A DNA stretch of 33,543 nt from Oscillospiraceae bacterium. Lineage in GTDB: Bacteria > Bacillota > Clostridia > Oscillospirales > Oscillospiraceae. Made by a program: the position numbers and the translations under genes. Below, piece after piece: positions 8,521 through 16,452 of the stretch. The stretch's first letter is position 1, and each line of letters opens with the position of its first letter. Below the pieces are notes generated by a model. It ran no database searches, had not been told where the DNA came from, and saw only the letters and a program-made list of their open reading frames with translations. The stretch lies in assembly GCA_017430985.1 (NCBI GenBank), contig JAFRLZ010000056.1, positions 1 to 33,543 on the forward strand, in the 5' to 3' direction.

Positions 8521-11157
8521 TTACCGTTTCGCCGAAGCGCGCTGGACGGCCTTGACGAGCTCGACCACGGGGATGACGCAGGCGCCGAGCCCGATGGCGA
8601 TGCCGTACTCCGCAAAGCCCACGCGGGCAAAGCCGAAAGCCTGGGCCAGGAAGGGGACCTCGCAGACCACGGTGGTGGCGATCAGCGAGGCGACGGCCGC
8701 GCCGATCAAAAACCAGTTCAGACTGCCGAGCCGGAAGATGCTGCTGCGCTGCGAGCGCATGTTGAAGCTGTGGAAGATCTCGGCCATGGACATGGTCAGG
8801 AAGGCCATGGTCATGCCGTCGGCGCTGTTCCGGAAGGCCCAGTCGCCGCTTGTGAAGCGGCAGCCGACGAGGTAGGAGAAGAGCACCAGCAGCGTCACGA
8901 GCAGGCCCTGGTACAGGATGTCAAAGCCCATGCCGCCGGCAAAGATGCCCGCTTTGGCCTCGCGGGGACGGCGGTCCATGATGTCGGGCTCAGCCTTCTC
9001 CACGCCCAGCGCGAGCGCCGGGAAGCAGTCGGTGACGAGGTTGATCCACAGCAGGTGTACGGGCTTGAGGATCGTGAAGCCCATCAGCGTCGCCGCGAAG
9101 ATCGACAGCACCTCGCTCATGTTGGAGCCGAGCAGGAACTGGATGGCCTTGCGGATGTTGTCGTAGATCCGGCGGCCCTCCTCGACCGCGCCGACGATGG
9201 TGGCGAAGTTGTCGTCGGCCAGCACCATGTCGGCCACGTTCTTGGTCACGTCGGTGCCGGTGATGCCCATGCCCACGCCGATATCGGCGCTCTTGATGCT
9301 CGGCGCGGCGTTCACGCCGTCGCCGGTCATGGCGGTCACGCAGCCGCCGCGCCGCCAGGCATTGACGATGCGGGTCTTGTGCTCGGGCTGCACGCGGGCG
9401 TAGACGCCGATGTTCCGGTATTCCTTCTCAAAGGTCTCGTCGTCCATCGCGTCGAGCTGCGAGCCGGTGACGGCCTTGACGTCCCCGCTCAGGATGCCGA
9501 GCTCTCTGGCGATGGCCACGGCGGTGTCGACGTGGTCGCCGGTGATCATAATGGGCCGGATGCCGGCGCGGCGGCATTCGACGATCGCGTCGCGCACCTC
9601 GGGGCGCACGGGGTCGATCATGCCGCACAGGCCCGTGAAGCAGAGATCCTGCTCCAGATCCTCCGGCTCATAGCTCTTCGGCTCCGCGCTCCAGAGGCGC
9701 TCGGCCACGGCCAGTACGCGCAGGGCCCGGTCGGCCATGGCCTTGTTGGCCGCGAGGATCTCGGCGCGGTAGTCCTCCGTCATGGGGACGGCCGCGCCGT
9801 CCTTCAGGTAACTCGTGCAGCGGCCGATGACCACGTCGGGCGCGCCCTTGGTGTACTGCACGCAGCCGGTCTCGGTCAGGTGCACAGTGGACATCATCTT
9901 GCGCCCGGAGTCGAAGGGCGCCTCGCCGCAGCGGAGGTTTTTCGCCTTGAGGCCGGGCTTGTCGAGCCCCAGCTTGTTGGCCCAGACCACGAGCGCGGCC
10001 TCGGTGGGCTCGCCCGTGACGCTGCCGTCCTCGTTCAGCTCCGCGTCGCAGCAGAGGGCCATGCCCGCCGCCGCGCGCTTCTCGTCGTCGCCGAAATAGT
10101 CCACGACGGTCATGCGGTTCTGCGTCAGCGTGCCGGTCTTGTCCGAGCAGATGATCTGCGCGCAGCCGAGCGTCTCCACCGCGGTCAGGCGGCGGATGAT
10201 GGCGTTGCGTTTGGACATGTTGGTCACGCCGATGGAGAGCACCACCGTCACGACGGCGACAAGGCCCTCCGGGATGGCGGCGACGGCCAGCGACACGGCG
10301 ATCATGAACGAGTCGAGCACGAGCTCGAAGTTGAGGCTGCCGGCGCGCAGCAGCTGCACGACGAAGACCAGCGCGCAGATGCCGAGCACGAGCCAGGTCA
10401 GCACCTTGCTCAGCTGCCCCAGCTTGATCTGCAGCGGGGTCTGGCCCTCCTCGGCCTCGGCCAGCGCCCCGGCGATCTTGCCCATCTCGGTGTCCATGCC
10501 GGTGGCGGTGACGACGGCCGCGCCGCGCCCGTAGGCCACGGTGCTGCCCATGTAGACCATGTTCTTCCGGTCGCCCAGCGGCACGTCCTTCGCGCCGTCG
10601 GAAAGGCGTATCAAGTCGATAAACTTGCTCACGGGCACGGACTCGCCCGTCAGCGCGGCCTCCTCGATCTTGAGGCTGGCGCTCTGCAGCAGCCGCCCGT
10701 CGGCGGGCACCGCGTCCCCGGCCTCGAGCAGCACGACGTCGCCGACGACGAGCTCCTCGCTCCTGACCGTGGCGATCTTCCCGTCGCGCAGCACCTTCGA
10801 GGTGGCGGCGGACATCTCCTGCAGCGCCTCGATGGCCTTCTCCGCCTTGTTCTCCTGATACACGCCCAGCACCGCGTTGACGATGACGACGGCCAGGATG
10901 ATGATCACGTCGGCGAAGCTGTCGTTCTGCACGACGGCCAGCACGCCGCTGATGGCGGCCGCGACGAGCAGGATGAGGATCATGGGGTCGGCCATCTGCT
11001 CGAAGAAGCGGCGGACAAGCGACTTCTTCGGCGCGTCGGCCAGGCGGTTGCGGCCGTTTGCCTCCAGACGGCGGGCGGCTTCCTCGGAGCTCAGGCCTTC
11101 GGCCGTACTCTGCACTTCCTGCAGCGCGGCCTCTTTGTCTTCACAGTAGAATCTCAT
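8521..11157 (-). CDS. P-type cation-transporting ATPase (type II, Ca2+/Mn2+ class) under Mn2+ riboswitch control
   Basis: 878 residues. It pumps a divalent cation across the membrane using ATP. Seen here: N-terminal cation-ATPase domain, TGES (170-173), PEGL in M4 (296-299, the Glu that binds Ca2+ or Mn2+ in SERCA/PMR1 types), phosphorylated Asp339 in CSDKTGTLT, KGAPDVV in the nucleotide domain, NMSEV in M5 and NLVTDCFPA in M6 with the expected Asn/Asp ligands. The hinge motif normally TGDGVND reads TGDGVNA (Ala617, codon 9307-9309). The start is ATG 11157; a longer reading frame upstream runs through the riboswitch and is not real. Riboswitch control suggests Mn2+ export, though Ca2+ transport is equally compatible with the protein motifs. 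Confidence 0.93.
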   Translation of the reverse strand: MRFYCEDKEAALQEVQSTAEGLSSEEAARRLEANGRNRLADAPKKSLVRRFFEQMADPMILILLVAAAISGVLAVVQNDSFADVIIILAVVIVNAVLGVYQENKAEKAIEALQEMSAATSKVLRDGKIATVRSEELVVGDVVLLEAGDAVPADGRLLQSASLKIEEAALTGESVPVSKFIDLIRLSDGAKDVPLGDRKNMVYMGSTVAYGRGAAVVTATGMDTEMGKIAGALAEAEEGQTPLQIKLGQLSKVLTWLVLGICALVFVVQLLRAGSLNFELVLDSFMIAVSLAVAAIPEGLVAVVTVVLSIGVTNMSKRNAIIRRLTAVETLGCAQIICSDKTGTLTQNRMTVVDYFGDDEKRAAAGMALCCDAELNEDGSVTGEPTEAALVVWANKLGLDKPGLKAKNLRCGEAPFDSGRKMMSTVHLTETGCVQYTKGAPDVVIGRCTSYLKDGAAVPMTEDYRAEILAANKAMADRALRVLAVAERLWSAEPKSYEPEDLEQDLCFTGLCGMIDPVRPEVRDAIVECRRAGIRPIMITGDHVDTAVAIARELGILSGDVKAVTGSQLDAMDDETFEKEYRNIGVYARVQPEHKTRIVNAWRRGGCVTAMTGDGVNAAPSIKSADIGVGMGITGTDVTKNVADMVLADDNFATIVGAVEEGRRIYDNIRKAIQFLLGSNMSEVLSIFAATLMGFTILKPVHLLWINLVTDCFPALALGVEKAEPDIMDRRPREAKAGIFAGGMGFDILYQGLLVTLLVLFSYLVGCRFTSGDWAFRNSADGMTMAFLTMSMAEIFHSFNMRSQRSSIFRLGSLNWFLIGAAVASLIATTVVCEVPFLAQAFGFARVGFAEYGIAIGLGACVIPVVELVKAVQRASAKR

Positions 11158-11179
11158 ATGCTGTTCACTCCAAAAAAAC

Positions 11180-11303
11180 AAGACTTTCGCAGCGGGACGC
11201 TGCAAAAGTCTTGCTAAATACTGGCGTATCTGGTACGCCGAGCCTTTCGGCTGCGATGACGACGCACCAACGCGGGCGCTCCCGCGCAAGCTACTCCCTT
11301 TTG
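11180..11303 (-). ncRNA. yybP-ykoY (Mn2+) riboswitch with expression-platform terminator
   Basis: Minus-strand leader between promoter and ATPase. The conserved parts of this family are visible in order: AAGGGAGTAGC (from 11300), a GC-rich hairpin GCGGGAGCGCCCGC, GTCGTCATCGCAGC, a GAAA-capped hairpin, and GCAAGACTTTTGC (about 11213-11201, corresponding to the family's GCGAGACCTTTGC). The last motif also forms the 5' arm of a 14-bp terminator stem (11199-11212 with 11180-11193) followed by seven Ts. The family is known to sense Mn2+ and to switch on Mn2+ exporters; that metal binding disrupts this terminator is inferred. Confidence 0.87.
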
Positions 11304-11311
11304 ACGGAAGT

Positions 11312-11340
11312 ATCGTATCACACGCCGCCAGCCAAGTCAA
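11312..11340 (-). promoter_or_regulatory. Sigma-A promoter of the cation ATPase transcript
   Basis: Minus strand: -35 TTGACT at 11340-11335, 17-bp spacer, -10 TACGAT at 11317-11312. Transcription would begin just before the riboswitch. The -35 box lies 22 bp after the ychF stop. Confidence 0.82.
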
Positions 11341-11361
11341 GAAGAACCGGGTGTTTCGGCC

Positions 11362-12435
11362 TCAAATGTTAAAGCGGAAGTTCGTGATATCCCCGTCCCG
11401 CATGACGTAGTCTTTGCCCTCGAGCCGGAACAGTCCCTTCTCGCGGGCGGCCGCCATGCTGCCGCAGGCCTTGAGGTCGTCAAAGGCGACGATCTCGGCG
11501 CGGATGAAGCCGCGCTCGATATCGGTGTGGACCTTGCCGGCGGCCTTCGGCGCCTTGGTGCCGCGCACGATCGTCCAGGCGTGTACGTCGTCCTCGCCGG
11601 CGGTGAGGAAGGAGATGTAGCCGAGCAGATCGTAGCTCGTGCGGATGAGGCGGTCAAGCCCCCGCTCGGTGATGCCCAGATCCTCCATGAACATCTGCGC
11701 CTCCTCGGCGTCGAGCTCCGCGAGATCCTCTTCGAACTTGGCTGCCACGGGCAGCACCGCCGCGCCGCGCTCGGCGGCATAGGCGGAGAGCGCCTTGAAG
11801 TTTTCGTCTTCGGCGTAATGCGCCATGCCCGTCTCGTCCAGATTGGCCGCGTAGATGACGGGCTTGACCGTCAACAGCCCGCCGTCGGTGAGGATATCCT
11901 GGTCTTCGTCGGTGAAGGCGAAGTCCCGCGCAGGCTTTTCGCTCTCAAGATGGGCGATGAGCGCCTGGCACATTTCGGCCTCGCGCTTGTATTTTTTATC
12001 GCCTCCCTTGGCGTTTTTCTTCGCGCGCTCGAGGCGGCGCTCCACGATCTCGATATCCGCGAGGATGAGCTCCAGTTCAAAGCTCTCGGCGTCGCGCACG
12101 GCGTCGGCCTTCTCGAGGAAGAGTCCCTCGTCATCGAAGCAGCGGATGACCTCCACCAACGCGTCCACCTGGCGGATGGCCTGGAAGACCTCGTTGCCCT
12201 TGCCGCCGCTCGCCACGCCCGGCACGTCCACGAAGTCGATGGTCGCGGGCGTGTATTTCTTCGGGTGATAGTACTCGGCCAGCCAGTCGAGCCGTTCGTC
12301 CGGGACCCTGGCGGTGCCGACGTTCGGCTTGGCCGCGGCGTTGGTGTAGCTGCCGGTTTCGGCCTGGGAGCCGGTCATGGCGTTGAAGAGCGTCGTTTTG
12401 CCGACGTTCGGCAGACCCACGATGCCAAGTTTCAT
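11362..12435 (-). CDS. ychF: YchF/OLA1-type ribosome-associated ATPase
   Basis: 357 residues. This is a conserved P-loop protein of the Obg group that prefers ATP over GTP and binds ribosomes; it is linked to stress and redox responses in other bacteria. Seen here: G1 GLPNVGKT (7-14), the DVPG switch motif, the altered G4 motif NLDE in place of NKxD (the reason for ATP preference), a coiled-coil insertion in the middle (about 130-165), and a C-terminal TGS-like domain ending FRFNI. The start is ATG 12435 with GGAG upstream; an in-frame GTG at 12444 is too close to that site. It has its own promoter, and no terminator is visible between it and the ATPase promoter. Confidence 0.97.
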   Translation of the reverse strand: MKLGIVGLPNVGKTTLFNAMTGSQAETGSYTNAAAKPNVGTARVPDERLDWLAEYYHPKKYTPATIDFVDVPGVASGGKGNEVFQAIRQVDALVEVIRCFDDEGLFLEKADAVRDAESFELELILADIEIVERRLERAKKNAKGGDKKYKREAEMCQALIAHLESEKPARDFAFTDEDQDILTDGGLLTVKPVIYAANLDETGMAHYAEDENFKALSAYAAERGAAVLPVAAKFEEDLAELDAEEAQMFMEDLGITERGLDRLIRTSYDLLGYISFLTAGEDDVHAWTIVRGTKAPKAAGKVHTDIERGFIRAEIVAFDDLKACGSMAAAREKGLFRLEGKDYVMRDGDITNFRFNI

Positions 12436-12471
12436 TATGATCACATCTCCTTAGCGCACAGTTGCTCCTGC

Positions 12472-12500
12472 AGTATAGCACAGCGGCGCGCGGTTTTCAA
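12472..12500 (-). promoter_or_regulatory. Sigma-A promoter of ychF
   Basis: Minus strand: -35 TTGAAA at 12500-12495, 17-bp spacer, -10 TATACT at 12477-12472. The -35 box overlaps the stop codon of the upstream dipeptidase gene. Confidence 0.82.
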
Positions 12501-13957
12501 TTGTCGGCGCGGTCGTAGCCGTTTTTCATTTTTTCACTGGCAACGGCGAGCACCTTGCCGAGCGCGGCGGTCGTCTGCTCCTTTGCCATCGCGGCGAGGC
12601 GCTCGTTTGCCTCGGCGCAGAGCGAGAAGTCGCCGCCCGCGAGCATCTTTGCGTCATACTCGCGCAGCAGCTGCCGGCCTTTGACGGCAACGGCGTACTG
12701 GTACCTCTCGATGAGCTGTACGCAGCTGCCGAAGTGCGGGTCGGCCAGCGCGCCGATCAGGCGGCTGCCCCAGTAGAAGTTCTCCGTGGACACCTCGAGC
12801 GTCACGCCGCTGAGGTAGGCGGGCATCTCCGGCACGTTCGGGTAGACCGGCAGCAGCGCGTCGAAGGCCGTGGAGCCGAAGCAGATCCACTCGATGCCGC
12901 GAATCTCCGCAGGCAGACCCGGCCGGATCTGACAGACGGAGCTGACGCCGGTGCGGTTGATGCCGATGGAGCGGTATTTGCCGCGCACGCCGGTGTCATG
13001 GGTGGTATAGGGGTCGAAGGGCGTGCCCTGGTAGTGGGAAGAGATCAGAGTCTTCACGTCCTCCACCGTGAGCTTCCGCTCGGGCACGAAGCTCCAGGGG
13101 ATGTCGTCGCTCTCGGGGCTGAAGTCCGCGTTCGGCCCCTCCCAGCGGCAGCCGCGCGGCGCAAGGAAGCGACCCATGTACCAGGCGCGCGGCGTATTGT
13201 AGACATGATCCATGTCGGTACGCGAGCCGAAAACGTCCCGCGGATCAAAGCGGCCTCTCTGATTGCAGTCGAGGGCGTTGTCCGCAATGAATTCCCGCAG
13301 GTCGGCCGAGCAGAGGTGCTCCTTCCGTGCGCCGAAGGCGTCGTCCAGGTCAAAGGCGTCCATGCCGAACTGATTGGGCATGACGACGCAGACCTCGTCG
13401 GGTACACGCCGCGCCATCCAATGGTGGCCGCCGATGGTCTCGAGCCACCAGACCTCGCGCTCGTCGTTGAAGGCGATGCCGTTGGATTCGTAGGTTCCGT
13501 ACCGTTCCAGCAGCGCGCCGAGGCGCAGCACCCCCTCGCGCGCTGAACGGATATAGGGCAGGACGAGGACGACAATGTCCTCCTCCCCGATGCCGCCGGG
13601 GATCTCGGGCTGCCCGTCCTTCGCCTCGCGCAGCTCGACCAGCGGATCCGCCGCGAGCACGCGGGGATTGGTGGTGATGGTCTCGGTGGCGGTCATGCCG
13701 ACGCCGGCGGCGTTGATCCCCGTCGCGGCCCAGATCCCCTGCTTCGTGTCGACGCTGGGGCAGGCGGTATAGCGCAACGCCTCCTCCGGCAGCTCGATCT
13801 CGACATGGGAGAGCACGCTTTTGTAATGTTTCGGCTGATCCTTCGGTTCGACGACAATTAGCTTTTTGACATCGAAATGCCCGTCGTCCGTACGGGCGAT
13901 CATCGTGGAACCGTCATGGCTGGCTTTGTTCCCGACCAGCAGGGTTGTACAGGGCAT
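12497..13957 (-). CDS. pepD: C69-family dipeptidase (N-terminal-nucleophile hydrolase)
   Basis: 486 residues. Family C69 (U34) enzymes cleave dipeptides; their first residue after processing is a catalytic cysteine. Here the start ATG 13957 gives Met-Pro-Cys followed by TTLLVGNKASHDGS, matching PepD-type enzymes, so Cys3 is the predicted nucleophile exposed by loss of Met-Pro. Other family features: ARTDDGHF, TGINAAGVGMTATET, WWLETIGGHHWMARRVPD, and the PRAWYMGRFL segment. No signal peptide, so cytosolic. A reading frame extended upstream would bury Cys3 and lacks a ribosome site; GGAGGA lies just before ATG 13957. It is transcribed divergently from the Sel1 gene through back-to-back promoters. 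Confidence 0.93.
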   Translation of the reverse strand: MPCTTLLVGNKASHDGSTMIARTDDGHFDVKKLIVVEPKDQPKHYKSVLSHVEIELPEEALRYTACPSVDTKQGIWAATGINAAGVGMTATETITTNPRVLAADPLVELREAKDGQPEIPGGIGEEDIVVLVLPYIRSAREGVLRLGALLERYGTYESNGIAFNDEREVWWLETIGGHHWMARRVPDEVCVVMPNQFGMDAFDLDDAFGARKEHLCSADLREFIADNALDCNQRGRFDPRDVFGSRTDMDHVYNTPRAWYMGRFLAPRGCRWEGPNADFSPESDDIPWSFVPERKLTVEDVKTLISSHYQGTPFDPYTTHDTGVRGKYRSIGINRTGVSSVCQIRPGLPAEIRGIEWICFGSTAFDALLPVYPNVPEMPAYLSGVTLEVSTENFYWGSRLIGALADPHFGSCVQLIERYQYAVAVKGRQLLREYDAKMLAGGDFSLCAEANERLAAMAKEQTTAALGKVLAVASEKMKNGYDRADN

Positions 13958-13991
13958 GGTTTCGTTCCTCCAAGAAATAGTTTCCAGCCGC

Positions 13992-14020
13992 AGTATAGCA
14001 CGTTCTTTTCCGCGGGGCAA
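13992..14020 (-). promoter_or_regulatory. Sigma-A promoter of the C69 dipeptidase
   Basis: Minus strand: -35 TTGCCC at 14020-14015, 17-bp spacer, -10 TATACT at 13997-13992. Its -35 box abuts the -35 box of the divergent promoter at 14021. Confidence 0.75.
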
Positions 14021-14049
14021 TTGCCATCGGCTGTAAATTGTGCTATCCT
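14021..14049 (+). promoter_or_regulatory. Sigma-A promoter of the Sel1-repeat gene
   Basis: Plus strand: -35 TTGCCA at 14021-14026, 17-bp spacer, -10 TATCCT at 14044-14049. Together with the opposite promoter the two -35 boxes form the perfect palindrome GGCAATTGCC (14016-14025). Confidence 0.7.
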
Positions 14050-14082
14050 TGTCGGAGAAAAACTTTTTGCGAGGAACTTCCC

Positions 14083-16392
14083 ATGGATGAAACGAAGGAT
14101 CTCAGCAATCAGGAGGGATCGCCGGATCAGGTGATCTTCTTCGCCCCGGAGCTGCTGCAGGCCGCGCAGCAGAAACAGCAGCAGCGGCAGGATCGTCTCT
14201 CCGCGCTGCAGGACGCCGCGGAGAGCGGCGACGCCGCCGCGATCCTCGAGCTGGCACAGTATTATCTGGAGCCGGAGGACGGCCGGCCGCGCGACGCGGC
14301 GCGGGGCTTTTCCCTGCTCAGTCGGCTGCCGCCGGATCAGCCCGCGGGGCGCTACTATCTCTCCTACTGCTACGACAGCGGTCTGGGCGTGGAGGCGGAC
14401 AAGGAAAAAGCCTTATCGCTGCTCTGCGAGGCGGCCGATGCCGATTTCCCCCCGGCGCTGTGCACGCTCGGCGTCCTCTACGAGTCCGGCGAGGGCGTGG
14501 AAAAGGACCTTGAAAAGGCCGTGGCGCTCTATCGCCGCGCCGCCGAGCAGGATTATCCGCAGGGCATCTGCAACCTCGCCGTAATGTATCACGGCGGCCT
14601 CGGCGTGCCGCAGGACCGGGAGAAGGGCGCGGCGCTGTTCGCCCGCGCCGCCGAGTTGCGCCTGCCCCGCGCCCAGCAGCTGCTGGGGATCTGCTACGAG
14701 TTCGGCGAGGGCACGCCCGTCGATCTGGACAAGGCCCGCAGGCTCTACGAGGAGGCCGCCCGGCAGGACTATCCCGAGGCGATCTGCGCGCTGGGCGTGC
14801 TGCTGTTCCACGGCAAGGGCGTCGAGCGGGACCGGGAGCGGGCCTACGCGCTCTTCCTCCGCGCGGCGGAGATGGGCCTGCCCCGCGCGCAGTATTTCAC
14901 CGCCCGCTGTCTGGACGACGGCGAGGGCGCGGCGCAGGACCCGGAAGCGGCTTTCGAATGGTATCAGCGTGCCGCGGAGAGCGGCTATCCGGACGCGATG
15001 TTCTACGCCGGCGCCTGCTGCGCCGGCCGCGGAGACCGCGAGGGGGCAGCGCGCTGGTGGCAGCGCGGCGCCGAGGCCGGGAACGTGCGCGCCATGGCGC
15101 ACCTGGGCGTCTGCTACGAGGCCGGCCGCGGCGTCGAGGAGGACATGGACAGGGCCGTCGCGCTCTACCGGCAGGCCGCCGAGGCCGGCGGCGCCGAGGG
15201 ACAGTGCGATCTCGGCGTGCTTTACCGCTTCGGCGTCGGCGTGGAGCAGGACGACGAGGCCGCCGTCAGGCTCTTTGAACAGGCCGCGGCGCAGGGCTTC
15301 CCGCGCGCCCAGTATTTTCTGGGGCTGCACTGCGAGGCCGGCCGCGGCGTGGAAAAGGACCGCGAACGCGCCGCCCAGCTCTACCGCCGCGCGGCCGAGC
15401 AGGGCTATCCCGACGGGCTGCGGGCCCTCGGCGTCTGCTACGAGCACGGCATCGGCGTCGAGCAGAGCGACGAGCGCGCGCTCTCGCTCTATGCGCAGGC
15501 CGCCGAGCGCAACGATCCGCGCGCGCTCGTGTTCCTGGGCAACCTGTACCACGAGGGGCGCGGCACGGGGAAGGACCCGGAGCTGGAGGAGGCCGATCTT
15601 CCGAAGGCGGCGGACTGCTACCGCCGCGCCGCCGAGCTGGACGACGCCGAGGGCCAGTTCCGCTACGCCTACGCCCTGTATCAGGGCGAGGGCGTAGCAC
15701 AGGACTTCAAGGCCGCCTATCTCTGGTTCGAGAAGGCCGCCCGGCAGGACCATGCCACCGCCTGCAACAATCTCGGCATGATGCTGCGCTACGGCGAGGG
15801 CTGCGAGCAGAACGAGCGGCAGGCTGCCGACTGGTTCCGCCGCGGCGCGGACCTGGGCTCAGCCTCGGCCGCCAAGCACCTGTCCGAGATGTACGAAAAG
15901 GGGCTGGGCGTCGCCAAGGACGCACAGCAGGCCGAGGAGTGGGCGCGCCGCGCCGAGGAGCTCTCCGGCGGCCGCAAGTCCGGCGACCCCATTGTGGAGA
16001 CCAAGAAGCGCAAGCGCAGCACCTACTGGCTCGTCCGCGCCGGCGCGGATTTCTTCGCCCTGCTGTGTTATTTCTCCGGCCTGATCGCCTTCGACGGGGA
16101 GCTCGATACCTCCATGATCGTCACGATGGCGATCCACGCCGGCTTCTGTGCAATGTTCCTCGTGGTGCTGAGCAAAACCGAGCGGCCCTTCGTCGAAGAA
16201 AAGCGCCGTCGGCTCCGCCGTGTGCTGCATTTCTGCGCTGCCGGCGTGCTGCTGACGGTCGCCGCGGCCATCACCTCCGTCCTGCTGGACGCCGGCATGA
16301 TGGACCTGACGGACGGCTGGAACGTTCTGTGGCTCGTGCTGCTGGCCGTGCTGGCTCTCGTCCGGGCGCACCGGAACAAAGTAAAAACCTGA
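14083..16392 (+). CDS. Sel1-repeat protein with C-terminal four-helix membrane domain
   Basis: 769 residues, function unknown. After about 45 residues there are some 16 consecutive Sel1-like repeats of about 36 residues (pattern A-x3-LGVCYExGxGVExDxxxAxxLYxxAAExG), running to about residue 640. A basic stretch with KKRKRS follows, then four hydrophobic segments reaching to the C-terminus. Sel1 repeats form a curved solenoid for protein-protein contact; the tail suggests a scaffold anchored to the inner face of the membrane (no signal peptide). The start is ATG 14083 (MDETKD), preceded by GCGAGGAA; upstream in-frame codons overlap the leader and are rejected. One repeat (about residue 308-339) is shorter than the rest. 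High repeat similarity makes expansion or contraction between strains likely. Single-gene transcript. Confidence 0.9.
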   Translation: MDETKDLSNQEGSPDQVIFFAPELLQAAQQKQQQRQDRLSALQDAAESGDAAAILELAQYYLEPEDGRPRDAARGFSLLSRLPPDQPAGRYYLSYCYDSGLGVEADKEKALSLLCEAADADFPPALCTLGVLYESGEGVEKDLEKAVALYRRAAEQDYPQGICNLAVMYHGGLGVPQDREKGAALFARAAELRLPRAQQLLGICYEFGEGTPVDLDKARRLYEEAARQDYPEAICALGVLLFHGKGVERDRERAYALFLRAAEMGLPRAQYFTARCLDDGEGAAQDPEAAFEWYQRAAESGYPDAMFYAGACCAGRGDREGAARWWQRGAEAGNVRAMAHLGVCYEAGRGVEEDMDRAVALYRQAAEAGGAEGQCDLGVLYRFGVGVEQDDEAAVRLFEQAAAQGFPRAQYFLGLHCEAGRGVEKDRERAAQLYRRAAEQGYPDGLRALGVCYEHGIGVEQSDERALSLYAQAAERNDPRALVFLGNLYHEGRGTGKDPELEEADLPKAADCYRRAAELDDAEGQFRYAYALYQGEGVAQDFKAAYLWFEKAARQDHATACNNLGMMLRYGEGCEQNERQAADWFRRGADLGSASAAKHLSEMYEKGLGVAKDAQQAEEWARRAEELSGGRKSGDPIVETKKRKRSTYWLVRAGADFFALLCYFSGLIAFDGELDTSMIVTMAIHAGFCAMFLVVLSKTERPFVEEKRRRLRRVLHFCAAGVLLTVAAAITSVLLDAGMMDLTDGWNVLWLVLLAVLALVRAHRNKVKT

Positions 16393-16402
16393 CATAAGAA
16401 AG

Positions 16403-16440
16403 GCCGGGTCTTCCCTTGCGTGGGAAGACCCGGCTTTTTT
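16403..16440. terminator. Bidirectional terminator between the Sel1 gene and pulA
   Basis: A perfect 13-bp stem GCCGGGTCTTCCC (16403-16415) with 16422-16434, 6-nt loop, followed on the plus strand by T6 and then T7. It ends the Sel1 transcript; on the minus strand the following run is CTTTCTT, so it can also serve pulA. Confidence 0.88.
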
Positions 16441-16452
16441 CTTTTTTTGTGG

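Noticed and set aside
8770..11217. Plus-strand open frame (815 codons) opposite the cation ATPase
   Set aside because: Shadow frame: His/Asp/Val/Gly-rich without motifs, and it covers the riboswitch and a verified ATPase.
11158..11340. 61-residue N-terminal extension of the cation ATPase
   Set aside because: It would translate the riboswitch and its terminator; the ATG at 11157 follows a GGAG and starts the normal N-terminal domain.
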